Numbered from the stretch's first letter, positions 16,385 to 28,519 are shown. The stretch is 37,477 bases of DNA from Moraxellaceae bacterium (GCA_947373945.1 CANBZV010000005.1:1-37477), one strand, 5' to 3'. The notes: generated by a model from the letters alone, not told the origin. Program-made: numbers and translations.

Positions 16385-17530
16385 ATGAGTGAATTACACA
16401 GCAGCGAATTAGAACAGTTTCGCGACATGGTAAAACGGTTTCTGGATAAAGAAATCAAACCCCATTATGACCAATGGGAAAAAGACGGCATTATTCCACG
16501 GGATGTTTGGTTAAACATGGGTGCCAACGGTTTATTGGCGGTTGATTTACCCGAAGAATATGGCGGTTCAGGCGTTTCTTACCTGTATTCGATGATTGTA
16601 TTAGAAGAAGCGTCGCGCGCGAATTTTGCCTCATTAGCCACAGGCTTATCTGTTCACTCTGATATCGCCGCGCCTTATGTGTTGCATATTGGCAATGAAC
16701 AACAACGTCAACAATGGTTGCCGAAAATGGCCAGTGGTGAAGTCATTGGCGCTATTGGCATGACCGAGCCAGGTGCAGGTTCAGACTTACAAGCCATTCG
16801 CACATCCGCCATTTTGAACGGCGACCATTATGTACTCAATGGTTCTAAGACCTTTATTACCAATGGTCAACATGCGGGCTTAGTGATTCTAGCTGCTAAA
16901 ACCGATCCCACTGGCGGTGCTAAAGGCGTGAGTTTGTTTTTAGTGGATATGAGTTTACCCGGCTGTGCGCGTGGTCGTAATCTCGAAAAAATGGGCTTAC
17001 ATGCCCAAGACACTTCAGAGTTATTTTTTGATAACGTCAAATTGCCCCTGAACAGCTTACTCGGTGAAACAGGTCGCGGTTTTGCCAGCATGATGAATGA
17101 GCTACCGCGCGAGCGCTTGAATCTGGCAGTGTGTGCTGTGGCCGCTGCTGAAGGCTTATTGGCAGATACCATCGCTTACACCCAAGAACGTAAAGCCTTT
17201 GGCAAACCGATCTGCCAATTGCAAAACACTCGTTTTACGTTAGCGACTTGTCATACTGAGATTGCCATTAATCGCGCATTCGTCAATAACTGTGTGCAGT
17301 TGTATATGGACGGCAAACTGGATGCCACTCAAGCCGCTGTCGCCAAGCTCGCCAGCACGGATATGCAAGGTCGTGTCGCGGATGCCTGCCTGCAAATGTT
17401 TGGCGGCTATGGTTATATGCTGGAATATCCAGCCGCTCGTGCCTATGTTGATGCGCGTATTCAACGTATCTATGGAGGCACTAATGAAATCATGAAAGAA
17501 GTGATTGCTCGCTCCCTCGTCGGGCGATAA
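16385..17530 (+). CDS. Acyl-CoA dehydrogenase (about 381 aa)
   Basis: IGAIGMTEPGAGSDLQAIRTSAILNGDHYVLNGSKTFITNG; LQMFGGYGYMLEYPAARAYVDARIQRIYGGTNEIMKEVIAR. Start at ATG 16385 with a gagga RBS. Confidence 0.95.
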   Translation: MSELHSSELEQFRDMVKRFLDKEIKPHYDQWEKDGIIPRDVWLNMGANGLLAVDLPEEYGGSGVSYLYSMIVLEEASRANFASLATGLSVHSDIAAPYVLHIGNEQQRQQWLPKMASGEVIGAIGMTEPGAGSDLQAIRTSAILNGDHYVLNGSKTFITNGQHAGLVILAAKTDPTGGAKGVSLFLVDMSLPGCARGRNLEKMGLHAQDTSELFFDNVKLPLNSLLGETGRGFASMMNELPRERLNLAVCAVAAAEGLLADTIAYTQERKAFGKPICQLQNTRFTLATCHTEIAINRAFVNNCVQLYMDGKLDATQAAVAKLASTDMQGRVADACLQMFGGYGYMLEYPAARAYVDARIQRIYGGTNEIMKEVIARSLVGR

Positions 17531-17716
17531 TCTAAAGTTGATCTTTGCCCAAAGGGACTTGGGCCATACTGGCGTGATGCCGAGCTGATTTTATGGGTAT
17601 GTTTTCAGGATAATGCTATAAAAAACATGCGTTAGCGCATTTAAGATGACAATTCTTTACGCCTGAATACTACCTGTTGATTAATAATTCACTTATTAAT
17701 ACAGAATAAAAAAGAG

Positions 17717-18436
17717 GTGTTTATGTGGAAATACTTCCGACTTATTAGCCTACTGATCGCGCTGGGACAAGTGTCTGTTAGTCATGCGGCTGATGATGAC
17801 CTCGATGAGTTGCAAACCAAACTGACTAACCAATGGTCGTTGGTTAAAAATGACCGCTTACGCAATATTAAAACCTATGCCAAGCAAGAAGATGGTAAAC
17901 GGTTCCGTTCGTTCAAAGTCGAAGCTGTTCTCAACACCAAATTTGAAACGGTAGCACGGGTATTATTGGACTTCGAAAGTTACTCACACTGGTGGTGGGA
18001 GGTCAGGGAATCGAAGTTATTACGCAAAGACTCGCCGACCAATTATTATTTTTACATGGTTCATCGTGCGCCCTATGGCCTCCCTGATCGTGATGCCATT
18101 CTGCACGCAACGATTGACCCACAAACCCCTACACGCAAAACCATTCTATTAAAAGTCGAAGCGAATACCGATATGCTGCCTTTGAAGCCGCCATTGGTAC
18201 GCATGATCGCCGAAGACATGAGTGTTAGATTCACACCTCTTTCTGATTACCGTGTATTACTTGAAGCTGAAGGTTATGTAGATCCTGGCGGCAAAGTTCC
18301 GTCGTGGGCGAATAACTTCATTCAACGCAGTGCGCCTTATAGTATTTTATTGGGCCTGCAACGAATGGTTCAGCAAGACGAATATCGCCTCAGTAAGTCA
18401 CCCCTCCCATTCCCTATTGACAGTACACCTGAATAA
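17717..18436 (+). CDS. Exported START/SRPBCC-like lipid-binding domain protein, tandem copy 1
   Basis: Signal peptide; DDLDELQTKLTNQWSLVKND; YYFYMVHRAPYGLPDRDAILH; EGYVDPGGKVPSWANNFIQRSAPYSILLGLQRM. Confidence 0.8.
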   Translation: MFMWKYFRLISLLIALGQVSVSHAADDDLDELQTKLTNQWSLVKNDRLRNIKTYAKQEDGKRFRSFKVEAVLNTKFETVARVLLDFESYSHWWWEVRESKLLRKDSPTNYYFYMVHRAPYGLPDRDAILHATIDPQTPTRKTILLKVEANTDMLPLKPPLVRMIAEDMSVRFTPLSDYRVLLEAEGYVDPGGKVPSWANNFIQRSAPYSILLGLQRMVQQDEYRLSKSPLPFPIDSTPE

Positions 18437-18559
18437 GTCGCAGCATGGTGACTATACGTACTTGCATTTGCTATTGCTTTTTTGGCGTTTACGCCTAGTC
18501 TCAATGTATAAGTGATATCAATATAACGACAGAAAGAACAATAACGGAGCACCTTTGTT

Positions 18560-19282
18560 ATGCGTCAGTCCCTAAAGCTACTCGCTCTACCCCTAGGTCT
18601 ATTATTAGCAAGCGCCTCTGCACAAGCATCGAATGATGACCTCGACGAATTGCAAACCAAACTCACCAACCAATGGAGCCTGGTGAAAAACGATCAACGT
18701 CATGGACTGAAGACATATGCCAAACAAGAGGACGGTAAACGGTTTCGCTCTTTCAAAGTTGAAGCCATATTAGACGGCGATATGGCGTCTTTTGTGCGCA
18801 TGATTACGGGCTTTGACGATTATAAGAAGTGGTCTTGGCAGGTACTTGAGTCAAAAATGCTCAAAAAGGTATCACCCACCGAGTATTACTTCTATGTCAC
18901 GCATGATGCCCCTTACGGCGTACCAGACCGCGATATTATCTTGCATATGGTCATTGAGCCACAAAGCCCAAGCCGCCCTTTCTTGAGTGTCAAATTCAAT
19001 GCCGTGCCTGATTACATGCCCGAGAGACCACCATTTGTACGGATGCTCGCTGAAGACATGTCCGCGAAAGTCACGCCATTGCCTAATGGTAAACTCCAAG
19101 TGATTAATGAGGGTTACGTGGATCCAGGTGGTGCGATGCCGTCTTGGTCGATTAACTTTGTGCAGCGTAACGCACCATACTCTACCCTCTTGGGGATGAG
19201 TCGTCGCTTACAACAGGAAGAAGTCATCGGCTCCAAAGTCCCGTTACCATTCCCTGTTTATGATGCCGATAAACTGCCTTAA
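18560..19282 (+). CDS. Exported START/SRPBCC-like protein, tandem copy 2
   Basis: Signal peptide; DDLDELQTKLTNQWSLVKND identical to copy 1; YYFYVTHDAPYGVPDRDIILH; EGYVDPGGAMPSWSINFVQRNAPYSTLLGMSRR. Confidence 0.8.
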   Translation: MRQSLKLLALPLGLLLASASAQASNDDLDELQTKLTNQWSLVKNDQRHGLKTYAKQEDGKRFRSFKVEAILDGDMASFVRMITGFDDYKKWSWQVLESKMLKKVSPTEYYFYVTHDAPYGVPDRDIILHMVIEPQSPSRPFLSVKFNAVPDYMPERPPFVRMLAEDMSAKVTPLPNGKLQVINEGYVDPGGAMPSWSINFVQRNAPYSTLLGMSRRLQQEEVIGSKVPLPFPVYDADKLP

Positions 19283-19307
19283 TCCCTTAATTTAACGCCT
19301 AATGCTA

Positions 19308-19344
19308 TCTAGCCAAACACTCAACACCCGTGTGTTTGGCTAGA
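19308..19344. terminator. 13-bp perfect hairpin between START copies 2 and 3
   Basis: tctagccaaacac (19308-19320) / gtgtttggctaga (19332-19344); no strong T-run, so terminator function is uncertain. Confidence 0.45.
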
Positions 19345-19460
19345 ACTCTGCTGACAATTGACGGCTTGCATCATCGTCAATGCCATACTAGTATCCAGCC
19401 TAATTAGTCAAACCCAGCATCATACGCTTTGGCTTTATTAAGAATAAATATGCCTCTGCT

Positions 19461-20255
19461 ATGCGTATAAAAACACAAAAACTGATTAGGCAAGAGCCGG
19501 GCATTTATATCATCGTGAATATCATCAAACGTTTTTTTGGTCGTTCTTCCTACGTACTCGCTATGGTTTATGCGTTTGGTGTTGCCCCCGTAGTGGCCAG
19601 CGAGCATGACCCTTTAGACGGCCTGCGCTCAGGACTATCAAATGAATGGCGTTTAATTAAAGATGATAAACATCGACAAGTTAAAACCTATGCCAAACTG
19701 GAAGACGAGCAAAAAATCCGTTCATTTAGAGTCGAAGGTTTGCTTAAAGCAAAAGCAGAAACACTCGTGCGGGTGATGCTGGATTTTAATAATTACTATA
19801 ATTGGTATTGGGAAGTGCAGGAGTCTCGTCTGTTAAAACAGGTATCGCCAACAGAGTATTACCTGTATTTGATACATCGTGCGCCATATGGCCTACCAGA
19901 TCGTGATGTCATCTTGCATGCCATCATTGAGCCACAAAATAAAAATCAAAACTATGTGTTATTAACTGTCGAGGCAGTACCTGATTTTTTGCCTCTACAA
20001 CCAAAGCTGGTACGTATGCCCGCTGAAAACATGACCATTCGATTTACGCCTTTAGCCAACAACATTGTACAAATTGAAGCCGAAGGTTTTATCAACCCGG
20101 GAGGCAAAGTACCCGCCTGGGATGCCAACTTAATCCAACGCAATGCGCCTTATGCGGTCACACTGGGCTTGCAACGAATGGCTTTACAAGACAAATACAT
20201 GCTTAGCCACTCCGAGCTACCGTTTCCTGTGTATGACTATGATAACTTACCTTGA
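19461..20255 (+). CDS. Exported START/SRPBCC-like protein, tandem copy 3
   Basis: DPLDGLRSGLSNEWRLIKDDKHRQVKTYAKLED; YYLYLIHRAPYGLPDRDVILH; EGFINPGGKVPAWDANLIQRNAPYAVTLGLQRM. An in-frame GTG at 19515 would give a more typical signal peptide. Confidence 0.78.
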   Translation: MRIKTQKLIRQEPGIYIIVNIIKRFFGRSSYVLAMVYAFGVAPVVASEHDPLDGLRSGLSNEWRLIKDDKHRQVKTYAKLEDEQKIRSFRVEGLLKAKAETLVRVMLDFNNYYNWYWEVQESRLLKQVSPTEYYLYLIHRAPYGLPDRDVILHAIIEPQNKNQNYVLLTVEAVPDFLPLQPKLVRMPAENMTIRFTPLANNIVQIEAEGFINPGGKVPAWDANLIQRNAPYAVTLGLQRMALQDKYMLSHSELPFPVYDYDNLP

Positions 20256-20326
20256 TACTGTGTGAGATATAATCAAAACGCAGTGCTTTTCATCCTAAAA
20301 GCGATTTTACGCTAGGACATTTAATC

Positions 20327-21055
20327 ATGATAAAAAAAATACTATTAGTGACCCTGAGTAGCTGTTTACTTTTTTCCGCTATCCCTAGTCACGCTGAAGG
20401 AGAAATTGACGAATTTCGTAGCCAGCTTAACAATCAATGGCAATTAGTCAGAAATGACCGCCTGCATAATCTCAAGACATACGCACGTTTAGAAGACGGC
20501 AAGCATTACCGCTCATTTAAAGTAGAAGCAATTGTTGATGCGCCCCCCGAATCTGTCGCTCGCGTGCTGCTTGATTTTGAAAACTACACCAAGTGGTTCT
20601 GGAAAACCCGCGAGTCCAAACTGATTCGTCAAAGCTCACCCACTGAATACTATGTCTATATGGTTCATGATGCCCCTTACGGTCTGCCTGACCGTGATAC
20701 GGTGTTAAAAGGTGTTATTGAACCACAAACCAAAACCAAACACTGGTTAACCCTCAGAGTCACTGCCGTACCCGACATGCTTCCAGCAAAGCCGCCATTA
20801 GTTCGTATGGTTGCCGAAGACATGACAATTAGAGTGACGCCCATTGGTACTAATCAAGTCGAAATGATTACCGAAGGTTATTTTGATCCGGGTGGTGTTG
20901 TACCTGCATGGGCAGCCAACTTCGTCCAACGAAGCGCTCCATACGCAGTTATGGTGGCCCTACAGCGCATGTCACAACGCGATGAATATCTAAAAAGCAA
21001 AACGCCACTACCCTTTCCGATCTATAACTTCAGCGATTTACCCTCTATTAATTAA
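20327..21055 (+). CDS. Exported START/SRPBCC-like protein, tandem copy 4
   Basis: Signal peptide MIKKILLVTLSSCLLFSAIPSHA; YYVYMVHDAPYGLPDRDTVLK; EGYFDPGGVVPAWAANFVQRSAPYAVMVALQRM. Confidence 0.8.
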   Translation: MIKKILLVTLSSCLLFSAIPSHAEGEIDEFRSQLNNQWQLVRNDRLHNLKTYARLEDGKHYRSFKVEAIVDAPPESVARVLLDFENYTKWFWKTRESKLIRQSSPTEYYVYMVHDAPYGLPDRDTVLKGVIEPQTKTKHWLTLRVTAVPDMLPAKPPLVRMVAEDMTIRVTPIGTNQVEMITEGYFDPGGVVPAWAANFVQRSAPYAVMVALQRMSQRDEYLKSKTPLPFPIYNFSDLPSIN

Positions 21056-21109
21056 AGTTAACGCGCATCATCACTAACGCTTAACCAACCAAGCGCTTGG
21101 CTTGACCCA

Positions 21110-21140
21110 AATGACAGTAATAAAGCCATTTACTGTCATT
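21110..21140. other. 11-bp perfect hairpin between START copies 4 and 5
   Basis: aatgacagtaa / ttactgtcatt. Confidence 0.5.
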
Positions 21141-21344
21141 GCCCCTTCTGCTCTTTTAGCTTCTGATAGCCCGCCCAATAAAAACAGTATTCATTTGTAG
21201 CACTGTTTTAGACATTCAAAACAACAATGCCCGATTTGCAAAGCGTGATATACATCGTTGTCATTTGTTGATGCTTAACCAGCCAAAACCGACATGTGCG
21301 TATGTCTCAGATTTGCTTACAGGGTTATCAAACGAGAAAAGAAT

Positions 21345-22076
21345 ATGCAATTGTCTTTGTCAGTACGCCTACTTATCCTGTGTTTTAGCGCCCTGCTATA
21401 TGGCAACAGCGCACTTGCCTCTGGTGATAATGAATTAGATGGTCTGCGCTCAAACCTGGGCCGCGAATGGGTCATGACTAAAAACGATCAACGACGAAAC
21501 ATCAAAACTTATGCCCGTTTAGAAGATGGCAAACAATATCGTTCTTTTAAAATTGAAGCGGTATTAGACTCTTCGGTCGAAGCGTTGGCGCATGTGTTAT
21601 TGGATTTTGAAGGCTATACGCGTTGGTACTGGAAGACCCGTGAATCGCGTTTAGTGCAGCAAAAAACACCGACCGAGTTTATCGTCTATATGGTTCATGA
21701 AGCACCGTACGGTATACCTGATCGTGATGCCGTACTGCAAGGCATAGTTGAACCGCAAACCAAGACCAAACGTTCATTAACGTTAAAAGTGAGCGCTTTG
21801 CCGAACTATATGCCCACTAAACCGCCTTTAGTACGTATGCCCGCCGAAGATATGAGTGTGAAATTCTCCCCGCTACCAAATGGAAAAGTACAGCTAGAAG
21901 CTGAAGGCTATTTTGATGCAGGCGGCACAGTTCCCGTATGGGCGGCTAATTTTGTTCAGCGTAGCGCACCTTATGCAGTCGTTTTAGGCCTGCAACGGAT
22001 GGTGTCTTTAGATGAATATCGTAAGGCCAAAAAATCGCTCGACTTCCCGATTTATAACTACGACGACTATCAATAA
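21345..22076 (+). CDS. Exported START/SRPBCC-like protein, tandem copy 5
   Basis: ATG at 21345 follows gagaaaagaa and gives signal peptide MQLSLSVRLLILCFSALLYGNSALA; FIVYMVHEAPYGIPDRDAVLQ; EGYFDAGGTVPVWAANFVQRSAPYAVVLGLQRM. Confidence 0.8.
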   Translation: MQLSLSVRLLILCFSALLYGNSALASGDNELDGLRSNLGREWVMTKNDQRRNIKTYARLEDGKQYRSFKIEAVLDSSVEALAHVLLDFEGYTRWYWKTRESRLVQQKTPTEFIVYMVHEAPYGIPDRDAVLQGIVEPQTKTKRSLTLKVSALPNYMPTKPPLVRMPAEDMSVKFSPLPNGKVQLEAEGYFDAGGTVPVWAANFVQRSAPYAVVLGLQRMVSLDEYRKAKKSLDFPIYNYDDYQ

Positions 22077-22094
22077 TCGTTAATAACCAATGAC

Positions 22095-22122
22095 AAAAAG
22101 GCGCAAATCTTCGCGCCCTTTG
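22095..22122. terminator. Terminator-like hairpin between convergent START copy 5 and aroE
   Basis: aaaaaggcgcaaatcttcgcgcccttt; T-run on minus strand. Confidence 0.6.
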
Positions 22123-22125
22123 TTG

Positions 22126-24447
<2,322 letters not shown>

Positions 24448-24448
<1 letters not shown>

Positions 24449-25587
24449 TAAACACCACTTTTTAACTGTTCATAGCCACCAGTGACGGTAGCGACTCGTC
24501 CTGCCAACTCCAGCTCCATCAATAAACCCGCCAAATCCGCTGCATCCCAAGTGCCTTGTTCCATCAACGCATCAAAATGCTGTATTTGCCAGCCTAACAC
24601 CGCTAATACTTGCTCTGCCTCACTACTCACTGGTAGTAACTCAATTGTTGCGAGTGACCTCATGCCACCCATGCCGCTTTGGGCCTGACCCAAGCGCGAA
24701 GCAATATCTTCCAAAATATGATTAGGCTCTTCGACCAGTGTTGCTCCCTGACGAATCAAGGCATGACAACCTTTTGCTTGCGGATTAAATACCGAACTAG
24801 GAATAGCCCATACGTCACGGTTTTGCTCGGCCGCCAAACGTGCGGTAATTAACGAACCGCTCTCCAAAGCCGCCTCAACGACCAGCACGCCTAAACTCAA
24901 ACCACTAATAATACGATTACGGCGGGGAAAATGATAATTAATCGGCGGCGTATGAGGCAAGAACTCACTGATTAATAAGCCATCATGATCAACAATTTGC
25001 TCTGCTAACGTCTGATGCTGCTTAGGATAAATCTCGCATAAGCCCGTACCCAATACCGCGAGAGTAATACCTTTTGCCTTGACGGTGGCATAATGCGCGG
25101 CACCATCTATACCTAACGCCAAGCCGCTGGTAATGGCAATGCCACGCTGCGATAACTCGGTCGCAAACTGTTCGGCCAATTTTATGCCATTTTGGGTCGG
25201 TCGACGACTACCGACCATCGCCACTTGTGGCCACGACAATTGTGATACTTCTCCTCGACAAAACAACAAAGGAGGAGCATCGGGAATTTCTTTGAGCAAT
25301 GGTGGATAGCGGGCATCATGCAGTGTGATGACGTGTTGCTGACTTTGTTCGATACTCTTGAGCGCCTTAGCGACATCCCGTTGCAACTCTTGATCACGCC
25401 CCTGCTGCCAGTCCCGAATAAGCACTAAGCTTTTTTCGGCGATGCCCGCTTGTTGCCAATCGACCATTGACGCAGTTATTGCACGGGTTGGCTCATTAAA
25501 ATAGCGCAATAACTTGTGCATTGCTGACGAAGATTGACCCACCAAGCGCCACAGCAACAGCCAGTCTAAAAACAGTTGTTCTGTCAT
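24448..25587 (-). CDS. dprA: DNA processing protein DprA
   Basis: VAMVGSRRPTQNGIKLAEQFATELSQRGIAITSGLALGIDGAAH; GTGLCEIYPKQHQTLAEQI; LVVEAALESGSLITARLAAEQNRDVWAIP. Confidence 0.96.
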
Positions 25588-25611
25588 TACCTCATCCTTG
25601 AATTAATCGCC

Positions 25612-25641
25612 ATAAAAAAGGGCCGTCTATCCAGACGGCCC
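25612..25641 (-). terminator. Intrinsic terminator for the LysM gene
   Basis: gggccgtct atcc agacggccc with T-run on minus strand. Confidence 0.9.
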
Positions 25642-25675
25642 ATATGCAGAGGACTGCAAAACCTACAATCAGGAG

Positions 25676-26779
25676 TTAATCACCGCTAACAGGCGGACGA
25701 ACTTCGTCACCGATATTCACCACAGTTGCAGCGCGCAAGATAATCGCATAACTGACTTTATCGAAGCTACGGAATACCATTGCTAAACCTGTACGCTCAG
25801 AAGGCATACGAACAATATCATCTTTAATACGATCGCGAACGACACTACCGCGCTGATAAACAGCAAAGGTATTGCCTTGTTTAACACCATCACGATCGCC
25901 ACGGTTTAAGACAATCACACTGTTCAAACCGCCTGAACCCAACGAATTCAGAATACGGATGATACGGCCTGGTTTGACATTAACTGGGTTGCTCGGGAAG
26001 AAAATCGGGGTAACCGAACGGCCTTCACTCGCAAACAACCGATCCTCAATGCGCACTTCCTGAGTTGTACGAGTCAACTCCAGATTCGCAATGTCATCCT
26101 GAACAGCAGTAATATTGCCTGAGCCAATATCTTCAGCTTCAACACCTAATGGCTCTTTAGTCTCTGGGTCGGTATAGCGAACACCTTTACGGTAAACGCC
26201 AAAACTATTGCCCAACTCCATGCCCTTGCCACGCGCATAAACGGTATCACCTTGACCAGTAATCACACGATTAGCAGCACCGGCAACCACATAAGGGGCT
26301 TTGGCAAATTCCGCTTCGTCAACAATACGACTATCCGAGAGATACGCACGAATGGACTGCAACGGAATAGCAGGAATAGCGACACTTAATTCTTCAGAGC
26401 GAATTTGTGGCTGCAATCTGGATGTACCATCTCCAGAAGATACACTCGCTCTGTTGGTCATATTGGCAATAACTTCAGCACAACCGCCGCCATTATCTAA
26501 GGCAACAACTGAACGTTCTTCAATATGGCACAACACCAATTTATCGCCAGGAAAAATAAGATGGGGGTTACGAATCTGCTGATTCGCCTGCCAAATCTCT
26601 GGCCAGCGCCACGCATCCTGTAAATAACGATTGGCAATATCCCATAGGGTATCGCCTTTTTTCACTGTATAACGCTCAGGAGCGGAGGCTTTTACATCAA
26701 CAGATTTAGTATCCGCTTGCAAAGGTGCAGCAAAAACTGTTGAAACTAACGCAATTAACACCAATTTTTTCATTATCAA
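25676..26779 (-). CDS. LysM-domain exported protein
   Basis: Signal peptide; LysM YTVKKGDTLWDIANRYLQDAWRWPEIWQANQQIRNPHLIFPGDKL. Confidence 0.92.
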   Translation of the reverse strand: MIMKKLVLIALVSTVFAAPLQADTKSVDVKASAPERYTVKKGDTLWDIANRYLQDAWRWPEIWQANQQIRNPHLIFPGDKLVLCHIEERSVVALDNGGGCAEVIANMTNRASVSSGDGTSRLQPQIRSEELSVAIPAIPLQSIRAYLSDSRIVDEAEFAKAPYVVAGAANRVITGQGDTVYARGKGMELGNSFGVYRKGVRYTDPETKEPLGVEAEDIGSGNITAVQDDIANLELTRTTQEVRIEDRLFASEGRSVTPIFFPSNPVNVKPGRIIRILNSLGSGGLNSVIVLNRGDRDGVKQGNTFAVYQRGSVVRDRIKDDIVRMPSERTGLAMVFRSFDKVSYAIILRAATVVNIGDEVRPPVSGD

Positions 26780-26935
26780 TTCCCTTCTTGGCGGGACTTA
26801 TGGTCGCAAGTTAACAAGACCGCTATAATAAGCACAGAGCCGTTATTCTCATTTTCGACTCAATAGACGCACTTTTACAACAAGCTCAAGAGCTTAGCAA
26901 GCATTGTTGTGATTTAACAGCAGGTAATTCGCATT

Positions 26936-27442
26936 ATGGCAAAACTTCCGATTTTGCACTTCCCCGACCCTCGTTTACGAACGAAGGCCAAACCTGTGTC
27001 TGTGGTGGATGATAACATCCGCCAACTGGCTAATGATATGCTAGAAACGATGTATGATGCACCTGGAATTGGCTTAGCCGCATCACAAGTTAATCGTCAT
27101 ATTCGTCTAGTCGTTATGGATATTACTGAAGATAAAAGCCAACCGATGGTTTTTATTAATCCGGTGATTACTGTGCTCTCTGATGAAACGCTTCCCTACG
27201 AAGAAGGCTGTTTGTCGGTACCGAGTGTTTACGATTTTGTTGATAGGCCAAAACGCATTCTAGTTAAAGCACTGAATGAACATGGCCAAGAATTCAGCCT
27301 TGAAGCTGATGGCTTACTGGCCGTCTGTTTACAACATGAGCTGGATCATTTGAATGGCAAATTGTTTGTTGACTATCTCTCGCCACTCAAACGTCAGCGT
27401 ATTAAAGCCAAGTTGTTAAAACAGCAGAAACAACAGGCTTAA
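26936..27442 (+). CDS. def: Peptide deformylase
   Basis: [30 protein letters not shown]: three canonical motifs. Confidence 0.97.
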   Translation: MAKLPILHFPDPRLRTKAKPVSVVDDNIRQLANDMLETMYDAPGIGLAASQVNRHIRLVVMDITEDKSQPMVFINPVITVLSDETLPYEEGCLSVPSVYDFVDRPKRILVKALNEHGQEFSLEADGLLAVCLQHELDHLNGKLFVDYLSPLKRQRIKAKLLKQQKQQA

Positions 27443-27467
27443 GCTTGAACACCTAACCCCCTCCCGG

Positions 27468-27489
27468 CCTCCCCCTTAGCAGGGGGAGG
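27468..27489. repeat. GC-rich palindromic repeat-like element (8-bp stem)
   Basis: cctccccc ttagca gggggagg in def-fmt intergenic region. Confidence 0.55.
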
Positions 27490-27553
27490 GGCTACGTCAA
27501 AAAATTTGACTATATTTGCCAGAGGGGAACATTAATTTTAGAGGCATTTTTCT

Positions 27554-28519
27554 TTGGCTAGTCCGCTCCGCATCGTTTTTGCAGGCACTCCCGCGTTTGC
27601 CGCAGAATCATTACGCGCTTTATTACACACGCAACATGAGGTGGTGGGTGTTTATACCCAGCCTGACCGCCCTGTAGGACGTGGCCGCGAATTAAAGCCC
27701 AGTGCCGTTAAAGAACTGGCACTGGCACGGAAATTACCCGTGTTTCAGCCTTTATCGCTTCGTGATGGCAGTGCCCAAGCCGAGTTAGCCGAACTAGATG
27801 CTGATTTAATGGTCGTTGCTGCTTACGGCCTGATTTTGCCCAAAGCCGTATTGGAAATGCCGCGTCTGGGCTGTATTAATGTCCACGGCTCGTTGTTACC
27901 GCGCTGGCGTGGTGCTGCCCCGATTCAACGGGCGATTTTGGCTGGCGATAAAGAAACCGGTATTACTATTATGCAAATGGATGTTGGTTTGGATACTGGC
28001 GCGATGTTGTACAAAATGTCCTGCCCTATTTCCGAACACGACACCTCGGCTAGTCTACATGACCGTTTGGCACTCCTCGGCGGCGATGCCTTGCTGACGG
28101 TGTTAGAGGCCATAGAAAACGACGAACCCTATCAACCCGAAGCCCAAGATGAAGCCTTGGCGACTTATGCGACTAAACTGACGAAAGAAGAAGGCCAAAT
28201 TGATTGGTCATCCTCAGCATTAGCGATTGTCCGTGCCGTTCATGCCTTTAATGCGTGGCCCGTCGCTTATACGCAGGTACAAGGGCAAACGGTACGTATT
28301 TGGCAAGCCCATCTCGCGAGCGAACAAACGACAACCGCGCCGGCGGGCATGATTATTCGGGCTGACAAACAAGGCTTATGGATCGCGGCGGGTGATGGCG
28401 CTGTCGTAGCTATTGATAGTTTGCAACTGCCTAACGGCAAGGCACTCAACTATGGCGATGTGCTCAATTCGCGTAAAGAACTCTTTCAACTTGGTACTAC
28501 CCTAGGCGCGCCCGCTTAA
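27554..28519 (+). CDS. fmt: Methionyl-tRNA formyltransferase (apparent TTG start)
   Basis: LRIVFAGTPAFAAESLRALL; GLILPKAVLEMPRLGCINVHGSLLPRWRGAAPIQRAILAGDKETGITIMQMDVGLDTGAML. Confidence 0.96.
   Translation: MASPLRIVFAGTPAFAAESLRALLHTQHEVVGVYTQPDRPVGRGRELKPSAVKELALARKLPVFQPLSLRDGSAQAELAELDADLMVVAAYGLILPKAVLEMPRLGCINVHGSLLPRWRGAAPIQRAILAGDKETGITIMQMDVGLDTGAMLYKMSCPISEHDTSASLHDRLALLGGDALLTVLEAIENDEPYQPEAQDEALATYATKLTKEEGQIDWSSSALAIVRAVHAFNAWPVAYTQVQGQTVRIWQAHLASEQTTTAPAGMIIRADKQGLWIAAGDGAVVAIDSLQLPNGKALNYGDVLNSRKELFQLGTTLGAPA

Noticed and set aside
17627-17640. Small hairpin atgcg-ttag-cgcat upstream of START copy 1
   Set aside because: Five-bp stem without a T-run; too weak to call a terminator or regulatory element.
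21079-21286. Direct repeat GCTTAACCARCCAA (21079 and 21273) flanking the gap before START copy 5
   Set aside because: Only 13/14 match over a short AC-rich string in two copies; could be chance and does not coincide with a promoter I can define.
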